In this document: piece by piece, positions 50,918 through 58,030 of the stretch | Numbering within the stretch: position 1 is the first letter of the stretch | Layout of the letters: each line of letters starts with the position of its first letter | Assembly: GCA_900696525.1 (NCBI GenBank) | Contig: CAADGL010000012.1 | Span: 620,001-684,000 of the forward strand | Length of the DNA stretch: 64,000 bases | From: an uncultured Planctomycetota bacterium | Lineage (GTDB): Bacteria; Planctomycetota; Phycisphaerae; UBA1845; Fen-1342 | Direction: 5' to 3' | Translations under genes and position numbers: made by a program | Notes under the pieces: generated by a model | The model's input: the letters and a program-made list of their open reading frames with translations, nothing else | Told to the model about the DNA's origin: nothing | The model's database searches: none

Positions 50918-52537
50918 ATGCCCGCCAGGACGGTTCAAAACCGGCCATGCGTCGTCGTCATCCGCGACGGCTGGGGAGAAAACCCGGAACCGCGGTGGCA
51001 TCACGCCGACGCAGTCCGGCTGGCCGCCCCGCCGACCGATGCCATGCTTCGTCACCACTGGCCTTTCACGTTGATCCGCACCAGCGGACTCGACGTCGGG
51101 CTCCCGGCCGACACGATCGGAAACAGTGAAGTCGGCCACCAGAACCTCGGCGCCGGCCGGATCGTCGATCAGGACGCCGTCCGCATCAGCAAGGCGATTG
51201 CCGACGGCTCGTTCTTCGGCAATGCGGAACTGGTGGCGGCGGTCGAGAAGTGCCTGGCGCGGCGCGGCCGGCTGCACCTGATGGGCCTGGCCAGCGATAC
51301 GGGCGTCCACTCCCGGCTGGAGCATCTCTATGCCTGCGTCGAGCTGGCGGCGCGGCGCGGCCTGCGACAGGTTTACGTCCACTGCTTCACCGACGGCCGC
51401 GACAGCCCGCCGACCAGCGGGGCCGGCTTCCTGCAGCAGATCGAGGACCGCCTGGGCCGGATCGGCGTCGGGCAAGTCGCCAGCGTCTGCGGCCGCTACT
51501 GGGCCATGGACCGCGACAACCGCTGGCCGCGAACCGAAAAAGCCTATCGCATGCTGACGCGCGGTGAGGGCGAAGCGGCGCCCAGCGCCCTCGACGCCCT
51601 GGAGCGCTACTACCGCAATCCTGTCGAGCCGAACATGAAAGGCGACGAGTTCGTGCCGCCGACCGTCATCAGCGAAGATGGTCTTTCTCCGCTGGCGACG
51701 GTTCGCGACGGCGACTCGGTCGTGTTCTTCAACTTCCGCGGCGACCGGCCGCGGCAGCTCGTGCGCGCGTTCGTCGCCGAGCGCTTTCCATATCGCGAGA
51801 AGGACCGCGACGGCACGGAGCGCGAGCAGGGTTTCGCCCGGACTCACCGGCCCGACACATTCTTCGTCACCATGACCGCCTACGAAGAGGGCCTCGGCGC
51901 GAAAGTCGCCTTCCCGAAGCCGCCACGCATGGAGAACATCGCCGGTGAGCACCTCAGCCGCCTCGGTCTGCGGCAGTACCGCGCGGCGGAGACGGAGAAG
52001 TACGCGCACGTCACGTTTTTCTTCAACGACTACCGCGAGGAGCCCTTTCCCGGTGAGGAGCGCGAGCTCGTGCCCTCGCCCAAGGTCAGCACCTATGACC
52101 AGAAGCCGGAAATGTCCGCGTTCGAGCTCACCGACGCCGTCCTCCGCCGGCTGAGGTCGGGCGTCGACGACGTACTCATTCTGAATTACGCCAACGGGGA
52201 CATGGTCGGTCACACGGGGGTGCTCGAAGCGGCGGTGGCGGCGGTGAAGGCCGTGGACGAATGCGTCGGCCGCGTGCTCGACGCGATCAGGACGCTCGGC
52301 GGCTGCGCCATCGTGACCGCGGACCACGGCAACTGCGAACTGATGATCGACCCCGAGACGGGCGGCCCGCACACGGCCCACACCACGTTCGACGTGCCGC
52401 TGTATCTCTTCGGAGCGGCCTTCAAGGGCCTGAGGCTCCGCGATGGCGGCCGGCTGGCCGACGTGATGCCCACCGCCTTCGCCATGCTCGGCGTCGAGGT
52501 TCCGCCGCAGATGACCGGCCGGTCACTGATGGTCTGA
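50918..52537 (+). CDS. gpmI: 2,3-bisphosphoglycerate-independent phosphoglycerate mutase
   Basis: 539 residues. Manganese and active-site motifs are present: VVIRDGWGENP at the N-terminus, GNSEVGHQNLGAGR with the phospho-acceptor Ser70, FTDGRDSPPTSG, CGRYWAMDRDNRW and FFNFRGDRPRQL, and later the second metal-site motifs, including VTADHGNCELM. It interconverts 3- and 2-phosphoglycerate in glycolysis. GGAG lies about nine bases before the ATG. It is divergent from the membrane-protein gene at 50755. Confidence 0.95.
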   Translation: MPARTVQNRPCVVVIRDGWGENPEPRWHHADAVRLAAPPTDAMLRHHWPFTLIRTSGLDVGLPADTIGNSEVGHQNLGAGRIVDQDAVRISKAIADGSFFGNAELVAAVEKCLARRGRLHLMGLASDTGVHSRLEHLYACVELAARRGLRQVYVHCFTDGRDSPPTSGAGFLQQIEDRLGRIGVGQVASVCGRYWAMDRDNRWPRTEKAYRMLTRGEGEAAPSALDALERYYRNPVEPNMKGDEFVPPTVISEDGLSPLATVRDGDSVVFFNFRGDRPRQLVRAFVAERFPYREKDRDGTEREQGFARTHRPDTFFVTMTAYEEGLGAKVAFPKPPRMENIAGEHLSRLGLRQYRAAETEKYAHVTFFFNDYREEPFPGEERELVPSPKVSTYDQKPEMSAFELTDAVLRRLRSGVDDVLILNYANGDMVGHTGVLEAAVAAVKAVDECVGRVLDAIRTLGGCAIVTADHGNCELMIDPETGGPHTAHTTFDVPLYLFGAAFKGLRLRDGGRLADVMPTAFAMLGVEVPPQMTGRSLMV

Positions 52538-52547
52538 GCGCCGCCGG

Positions 52548-53561
52548 TCAGGCCTCCGGCAGGCCGGCGACGAACGCCATCGCCGCCGGCACGACGCGCT
52601 CCATCACGTCGGCGAGCGAGCCGCTGAGCATGGCGCCGGCGCTCGAGCGGTGGCCGCCGCCGCCGAACTGCTGGGCCAGCGCGAGGACATCGGTTGGCCC
52701 CTCGCCGCGGAAGTTGATGCGCACCTTGCCGGGGTCTCCTTCGGTGAACAGCAGCGCGGCGCGGATGCCCTCGATGCGTCGCGGCACCTCGACCTGGTCG
52801 TCGACGTCGCTGGGGCCGCAGCCGGTCGCCACGATCTCGTCGTGCGACGCGCTGCTCCAGGCCAGCCGTCCGTCGGGGCTGACGCGCGTGTTGGCGAAGA
52901 TCACCTTCAGCAGCTCGAACTCGCCGCGCGCCAGGCTGCGGTTCAGCCGCTCGCACACCTCGTGCACCCGCGCCCCGCTCGCCGCCAGCCGGTGCGCCAC
53001 CTCCAGGCTCCGGGCCGTCGTGTTTGACAGCGAGAAGCCGTGCGTGTCACTGTGGATGCCGGCGTACAGCACCGTCGCAACCGTCGGCGTGAGCTGGCAG
53101 CCCAGCGCCAAAAGCAGCTCATACACCATCTCGCTCGTGCTGCTGCGCTGCGGCTCGACCCAGTTCCAGCGCCCGAAACCCGTGTTGGTCGAATGGTGGT
53201 CGATGTTCAGCACCGGTACGCCGGGCAGCGACTCCAGCTTCCCCTCCACGTTCACCCGCCGGTCGCGGGCCGTGTCGAGCGTGATCGCCAGGTCGCAGCG
53301 TTGCAGGTCCGCCGGCGAGGCCCCGCGCATCCCCGCGTGGCGGACGAGGTACTCCAGCCGTCGCGACACCGTCCCCGTCGGCAGCGCCGCGAACGGGTGC
53401 TTGCCCAGCTCCGGCAGCGCCAGCCACAGCCCCGCCATGGCGCCGAGCGAGTCGGCATCCGGCGTGACGTGGCCGATCAGCGCGACGCGCTTGGCGCTGC
53501 GTATCGCCTGGAGCGCTTCGGCGAGCGCCGGCGGCGCGTGGTCGATGACGTGAGTGTCCAT
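52548..53561 (-). CDS. nrnA: DHH/DHHA1 phosphoesterase, NrnA-like (nanoRNase/pAp phosphatase)
   Basis: 337 residues. The DHH domain has ALIGHVTPDADSLGAM, ITLDTA, LNIDHHSTNTGFG and ATVLYAGIHSDTHGF. The C-terminal DHHA1 domain ends with FGGGGHRSSAGAML. The family degrades short RNA oligonucleotides and/or pAp. In many bacteria nrnA follows rbfA; here it is separated from that run by about 6 kb. TAGAAT on the minus strand ends six bases before the ATG, with no ribosome-binding site, so the mRNA may be leaderless. It is convergent with gpmI, ten bases apart. Confidence 0.93.
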   Translation of the reverse strand: MDTHVIDHAPPALAEALQAIRSAKRVALIGHVTPDADSLGAMAGLWLALPELGKHPFAALPTGTVSRRLEYLVRHAGMRGASPADLQRCDLAITLDTARDRRVNVEGKLESLPGVPVLNIDHHSTNTGFGRWNWVEPQRSSTSEMVYELLLALGCQLTPTVATVLYAGIHSDTHGFSLSNTTARSLEVAHRLAASGARVHEVCERLNRSLARGEFELLKVIFANTRVSPDGRLAWSSASHDEIVATGCGPSDVDDQVEVPRRIEGIRAALLFTEGDPGKVRINFRGEGPTDVLALAQQFGGGGHRSSAGAMLSGSLADVMERVVPAAMAFVAGLPEA

Positions 53562-53567
53562 GAGCGG

Positions 53568-53573
53568 ATTCTA
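53568..53573 (-). promoter_or_regulatory. -10-like element six bases before the nrnA start
   Basis: TAGAAT (minus strand) matches five of six -10 consensus bases and is followed by CCGCTC and then the ATG at 53561. The transcription start would fall on or next to the start codon. Confidence 0.5.
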
Positions 53574-53661
53574 ACGCCAGGCACGCGGACGGCGATTGGC
53601 GGAGCGGCCGGCCTGCGCGTCGGCCACCGTCTCGCGGGCCGCTCCTCAAGAAAAGGCATTC

Positions 53662-53705
53662 AGGCACACCGAGCGGCGCGACGGGGCGCCGCGCTCGGTG
53701 TGCCT
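53662..53705 (-). terminator. Strong hairpin terminator after the PEP-CTERM gene
   Basis: AGGCACACCGAGCG (53662-53675) pairs perfectly with CGCTCGGTGTGCCT (53692-53705), a 14-bp stem with a GC-rich loop that can pair further. On the minus strand the stem is followed within ten bases by TTTTCTT. It lies about 30 bases beyond the PEP-CTERM stop codon. Confidence 0.75.
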
Positions 53706-53736
53706 GTTCGCATCGCTGGGCGCGACGGGTGATGAA

Positions 53737-54369
53737 TCAGCGGCGGCGCAGCAGGCTGATGCCGCCGAGCGCCAGCAGGATGAGACTCGCCGGCTCAGGG
53801 ATCACCGAGCCGCCGACGATCACGTCATCGACGCGGTTCGTGCCGGCCGCGCCGCTGCCGGCGACCTGCGCCGTCAGACGGAAGTAGACGACGGGCTGGT
53901 CGTCGAGGGCGGCGGGGGCGGCGTGGGGGCCGAAGGTCGAAGCCGGGTTGTACGTGATGCTGCTCCAGGTCACGACGCCGACGCTGTAGTCGTCGACGAG
54001 CGTCGACCAGGTGGTGCCGTCGGTGCTCCACTCGACGTCAAACACGCCGGGGCCGGTGCTGCTGCGGGTCTGGTCGAATTGGAAGGTGATGTTCTCGTAG
54101 CCGAGCGTGCTCGTCTTGAACTGATAATAGTCGCCGGCGTTCCAGGTGTTGCTGCTGAACGACTCCAGTGAGCCGTTGCCCACCGGATTCGAGTAGACCG
54201 TGTTGGGATCGCTGTGGAAGCCGAGCGCCTCGCCCGAGCCGATCTCGGCGGCATGCGGGCCGGCGGTCGTGGGGACGCTGACTTCGAAAGTCCATTGGGT
54301 GATGGTGTCGGCGATGGCCGGGCCGGCCAGCAGTGCTGCCGCCGCCAGGCTGAGAACCAGGCGCTTCAT
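53737..54369 (-). CDS. PEP-CTERM sorting-domain exported protein
   Basis: 210 residues with a signal peptide (KRLVLSLAAAALLAGPAIA). The body is a beta-rich domain with many Thr, Ser, Asn and aromatic residues. The C-terminus is VIPEPASLILLALGGISLLRRR: the PEP motif, a hydrophobic helix and an Arg cluster. These tails are cut by an exosortase after export. GAGGAGG lies eight bases before the ATG. No exosortase gene is in the window. The function of the mature domain is unknown. Confidence 0.92.
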   Translation of the reverse strand: MKRLVLSLAAAALLAGPAIADTITQWTFEVSVPTTAGPHAAEIGSGEALGFHSDPNTVYSNPVGNGSLESFSSNTWNAGDYYQFKTSTLGYENITFQFDQTRSSTGPGVFDVEWSTDGTTWSTLVDDYSVGVVTWSSITYNPASTFGPHAAPAALDDQPVVYFRLTAQVAGSGAAGTNRVDDVIVGGSVIPEPASLILLALGGISLLRRR

Positions 54370-55146
54370 TTTGCAGACCTCCTCATAACGGAATGAACCA
54401 ACGGAACCCTGGCGGGGCGTCCGACGCCGGTACGCCTCGCCCAAACTCGCGAAACAGCGGTCCGCCGGCGGTGCGCCTGGGGCGCATCAGCCGCGCAGGG
54501 GCGGCCGGCAGACGAGGCGCACGTCCGGGAACTTGCGATCGCAGGTGAAGCCGGGTGATTCGACCGCCGTCCGCGGCCTTGAGACTCACCGCATCCGAGC
54601 CCCGAGGTCGCGCCTCCTCCTCAATGGGCCGCAGTATAGCCCGGTTGGTTTGGCCCGGCGCATCGTGCGCGCTAAGTTCGCGCTAATAAGTGGGGGCGGT
54701 CGGAAACCCGGCGTGGGCCCGGGCCATCAGGATAAACGGAGCGGTACCGTGAGCGCGCACGGACATAGCCGGGCCGGATTCCGCATGAACCTTCCGTCGA
54801 GCTGGGCGTACAAGGGTCCAGGATGATCGTTTTGAGCGGAACACAGACAACTGGCTCGCATTGCAATCCAGTGGTCCAAGAATAACGTTGATGTGATGGT
54901 CGTTAAATACTGTTGTGGATTGAGTTACAGACTGACGACGGCAGGGTTGAACCGATTTTCCTTGACAGCGGCCGAGAATCGGCAATACTGAATGTGAACG
55001 AATTGAGCGAATTTTTTATGAAAGCGCCGAACGGGCTGCGTCGAACAAAGGAGATGGGTGAGCCGCGAGTGCCGGCCGGGCAGCCGAAACGTGGTTTTTT
55101 CAAGACGAAGCGCCAGGGACCGCCCGAAAGAAACGGAAGGCCGACG
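54370..55146. other. Long intergenic region between the PEP-CTERM and sigma-factor genes
   Basis: 777 bases with no supported gene. The reading frames present are short and have no signal or domain. The left part is the leader of the PEP-CTERM gene. From about 54830 to 55020 the sequence is distinctly richer in A and T than its surroundings and holds a promoter (54962-54989). I looked for known riboswitch cores and recognised none. Confidence 0.6.
54962..54989 (+). promoter_or_regulatory. Putative sigma-70 promoter of the sigma-factor gene, with a palindrome in its spacer
   Basis: TTGACA (54962-54967, perfect consensus) and AATACT (54984-54989, four of six) are 16 bases apart. The spacer contains the small palindrome GCCGA-GAA-TCGGC (54971-54983), a possible operator. 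The leader to the ATG at 55147 would be about 150 bases. Confidence 0.55.
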
Positions 55147-56139
55147 ATGAAGACGCCCGCTCAGTCCGCCGCTGACACGCGCACGGCGATCCGCAAGCTG
55201 CAGCCCACCTGTAAGCTGCCCGGGCCGTCCATCCTGCGCAAACTCGCGCCGGAGCAGATCGCAGAGATCGAGCGGATCATCCATGAGCCCATCGAGTGCG
55301 TGCTCGACCGGCGCTTCAAGATGGCCTCGGCCGAGGCGCGTTTTACGGCGGCGCTGGCCCCGAACCCGGGGCTGCGCAGCCCGGACCTCGACCTCGACGA
55401 CGAGCCCCGCGCCCGCCGCAAGCGCAACCTGCCGCGCGGCCTGTCGCGGCAGGACGAGCAGATCTACTTCCTGCGGCACAACTACGCGCGCTTCCGCATG
55501 ATGCGGATTCTGCGTCATTTCCGCGGGCGGCGGCTGACGCTGGCCGCGGCGCGCGAGCTGCTGCGATGGGACGAGCTGACCCGCGCGGCACGCGACGTGA
55601 TTGTTCAGACGAACCTGGGCCTGGTGCCGACGATGATTGAGCGGTCGCGCATCACCGGGGTCGATTTCAGCGAGTTGATCAGCGAGGGCCAGCTTGCGCT
55701 GCTGCGCAGCGTGAGCAAGTTCGACTGCTCGCGCGGATTCAAGTTCAGCACGTATGCCTGCCGCGCGATCCTGTCGAGCATTTCGCGCTCGGTGGCGCTG
55801 ACGGTGCGGCATCGCAACTACTTCCCGACCGAGTTCGACCCCGATCTCCAGAAGTCCGACGAGCTCGAACGGCGACGGGCGGAGGTCGAGGATGATTTCG
55901 TCAATGAGCTCAACAGCATCCTGACAGCCAACCTCGCGCAGCTCACCGAGGCCGAGAAACGCGTGCTGCGCGAGCGTTTCGGCGTCAAGAGCGCCAGCGA
56001 CCAGCCCGCACCGCGGCCCAAGACTCTGCGGCAAGTCGCGGCTCTGTTTGGTGTTACGAAGGAGCGCGTCCGCCAGATCCAGAACAAGGCGCTGACCAAG
56101 CTCCGCACCGTCCTCGAGGACCGCGTCTTCGCCGCCTGA
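55147..56139 (+). CDS. Sigma-70 family RNA polymerase sigma factor
   Basis: 330 residues from the ATG at 55147, with GGAAGG upstream. Residues 1-110 are not recognised. Region 2 follows: AARDVIVQTNLGLVPTMIER, FSELISEGQLALLRSVSKFD and GFKFSTYACRAILSSI, the core- and -10-binding part. A short linker in place of a full region 3 leads to region 4: LTEAEKRVLRERFG, then TLRQVAALFGVTKERVRQIQ. It is not an ECF factor (region 2 is RpoD/RpoH-like), nor a full RpoD. The frame continues upstream to 54913 and contains other ATGs (such as 55018) without good ribosome-binding sites. It is a single gene with its own promoter and terminator. Confidence 0.88.
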   Translation: MKTPAQSAADTRTAIRKLQPTCKLPGPSILRKLAPEQIAEIERIIHEPIECVLDRRFKMASAEARFTAALAPNPGLRSPDLDLDDEPRARRKRNLPRGLSRQDEQIYFLRHNYARFRMMRILRHFRGRRLTLAAARELLRWDELTRAARDVIVQTNLGLVPTMIERSRITGVDFSELISEGQLALLRSVSKFDCSRGFKFSTYACRAILSSISRSVALTVRHRNYFPTEFDPDLQKSDELERRRAEVEDDFVNELNSILTANLAQLTEAEKRVLRERFGVKSASDQPAPRPKTLRQVAALFGVTKERVRQIQNKALTKLRTVLEDRVFAA

Positions 56140-56159
56140 GTGCGACATGACTCGACGCG

Positions 56160-56191
56160 AGGCGGCGGACGGCCATGACCGTCCGCCGCCT
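56160..56191 (+). terminator. Strong hairpin after the sigma-factor gene
   Basis: AGGCGGCGGACGG (56160-56172) and CCGTCCGCCGCCT (56179-56191) form a perfect 13-bp stem with a 6-base loop, 20 bases after the stop codon. The following sequence (GCTCTCATCTC) is pyrimidine-rich but has no T-run, so the type of termination is uncertain. Confidence 0.65.
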
Positions 56192-56303
56192 GCTCTCATC
56201 TCAGTGGGCCGCTAAACGCCGCGCTTCTATACTGGCGCTCCTCGCAGCAAAGGGGAAGTGAGCGCATGAAACTTCGCACCCCGTGCTGCGCGGAGGATGA
56301 GCC

Positions 56304-58001
56304 ATGCGCTTTTTCCGTTGGACGGCCCCCGCCGCGCTGGGTTTCTTCGCCGTCGCGCCGCCGGTCTTGGGCGCCGGCCCGCCGCCGCCGCCCGGCGCCG
56401 CGCGCCCCGCTCCGCAGGAAACGTCGGGCGACGCGCCGGCGGCCAAGTCGCGAGGTGCGCGCACGGGGCCGCCCGCGCGGCCAGCCAACGGCCCCTTCAT
56501 CAGCCACCAGGTCAACGTCGCGTACTCGGGCGACAACATCATCGGCGACGCCGCCAACGAGCCCTCCCTCGCCGCTGACCCGCGGAATCCGAACCGCCTC
56601 GTGATCGGCTGGCGGCAGTTCGACGCAATCGAATCGAACTTCCGCCAGGCGGGGGTTGCGTTCTCACGCGACGGCGGGCGGAGCTGGCGCTCAGCGGGGC
56701 CCCTCGATCCCGGGGTCTTCCGCAGCGACCCGGTGGTGCGCGCCGACGGGACGGGCCTCGTCTATTACTACAGCCTGACCATCCGCAATGACCTTTATCT
56801 CTGCGACCTGTTCAAGTCCGCTAACGCCGGCGCTTCGTGGAGCGGACCGATCGACGCGTACGGCGGCGACAAGGCGTGGGTGGCGATCGACCGTACGGGC
56901 GGGCCGGGGGACCGCTATTTTTACGCGGCCTGGGACTGGGCTGGCTGCTGCGGCAACGACGTGTTCACACGATCGATCGACCAGGGCGGCACGTTCCTCA
57001 CGCCGATCCCCGTGCCCGGGATTCCGGCCTGGGGCACGCTGGCCATCGACCCGGACGGTGCGCTCTACGTCGCCGGCAACAACAACGGCGATCTGACGAC
57101 GCTGATGGTCGCGAAATCCAGCAACAGCCAGAACGGCCTGATCGTGCCGACGTGGGACTTCACGCGGGTCGTGAACCTGGGCGGGGCGCAGCGGTACTTC
57201 CTGGCGAGCAGTCCGAATCCCGGCGGTCTGCTCGGGCAGGTGTGGATCGCGGCCGACCACTCCGATGGCCCGACGCGCGGCAACCTGTACATGCTCTGCT
57301 CAGTCAATCCCCCCGGACCGGACCCGATGGACGTCATGTTCGCGCGGAGCGAGGACGGCGGCCAGACCTGGAGCACGCCGGTCAAGGTGAATCCCGAGCC
57401 GCCGGGCGCCAACGCCTGGCAGTGGTTCGCTACGATGGGCGTCGCGCCCACCGGCCGGATCGACGTGGTCTGGGCCGACACGCTCGACATGCCGAGCGTG
57501 CGTGTTTCCACGCTTCGATACTCGTCCTCGAGCGACGCCGGCGTCACCTGGTCGGCGGCCGTTGAGATCGCGCCGCAATTCGACAGTTGGCTCGGCTGGC
57601 CCAACCAGAACAAGCTCGGCGACTATTACGACATCGAGTCTGACCGGGTCGGCGCGCACCTCGCCTACGCCGCAACCTACAACGGCGAACAGGACGTCTA
57701 CTACCTGCGGATCGGCGATTACGACTGCAACGGCAACGGCGTCGGCGACGCGGCCGACATTGCCGGCGGAAGCTCGCAGGACCTCGACGGCAACGGCATT
57801 CCTGACGAGTGCGAATGCGCGGCGGATGTCGACGGCGACCTGACCGTCGGGCAATCGGACCTGGGCGTGCTGCTGGCCGCGTACGGATCGGCCGAGGGCG
57901 CGCCCGCGTATGACCGCTGGGCCGATCTCGACGGCAGCGGCGCGGTTGACCAGGCGGATCTCGGGATCCTGCTGGCGGCCTACGGGACGGCTTGCCCGTG
58001 A
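56304..58001 (+). CDS. Exported sialidase/BNR-fold protein with dockerin-like C-terminal tail
   Basis: 565 residues. GGAGG lies seven bases before the ATG. A signal peptide (FFRWTAPAALGFFAVAPPVLGA) and a Pro-rich segment precede a beta-propeller-like domain with Asp-box (BNR) motifs: FSRDGGRSWRSAG, SANAGASWSGP and RSEDGGQTWSTP, plus a variant SSDAGVTWSA. The C-terminus has Ca-binding loops: DCNGNGVGDAADI, DLDGNGIPDECE, DVDGDLTVGQSDLGVLL and DLDGSGAVDQADLGILL. The last two form a dockerin-like pair and end in LLAAYG. Such tails are common on exoproteins of Phycisphaerae-like planctomycetes. Catalytic activity is not established. Confidence 0.9.
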   Translation: MRFFRWTAPAALGFFAVAPPVLGAGPPPPPGAARPAPQETSGDAPAAKSRGARTGPPARPANGPFISHQVNVAYSGDNIIGDAANEPSLAADPRNPNRLVIGWRQFDAIESNFRQAGVAFSRDGGRSWRSAGPLDPGVFRSDPVVRADGTGLVYYYSLTIRNDLYLCDLFKSANAGASWSGPIDAYGGDKAWVAIDRTGGPGDRYFYAAWDWAGCCGNDVFTRSIDQGGTFLTPIPVPGIPAWGTLAIDPDGALYVAGNNNGDLTTLMVAKSSNSQNGLIVPTWDFTRVVNLGGAQRYFLASSPNPGGLLGQVWIAADHSDGPTRGNLYMLCSVNPPGPDPMDVMFARSEDGGQTWSTPVKVNPEPPGANAWQWFATMGVAPTGRIDVVWADTLDMPSVRVSTLRYSSSSDAGVTWSAAVEIAPQFDSWLGWPNQNKLGDYYDIESDRVGAHLAYAATYNGEQDVYYLRIGDYDCNGNGVGDAADIAGGSSQDLDGNGIPDECECAADVDGDLTVGQSDLGVLLAAYGSAEGAPAYDRWADLDGSGAVDQADLGILLAAYGTACP

Positions 58002-58030
58002 TTGGCCCGCGCCGGCGACACTCCGCGTGG

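Noticed and set aside
54533..54826. 97-codon plus-strand frame in the gap before the sigma gene
   Set aside because: No signal, domain, coding-like composition or ribosome-binding site supports it.
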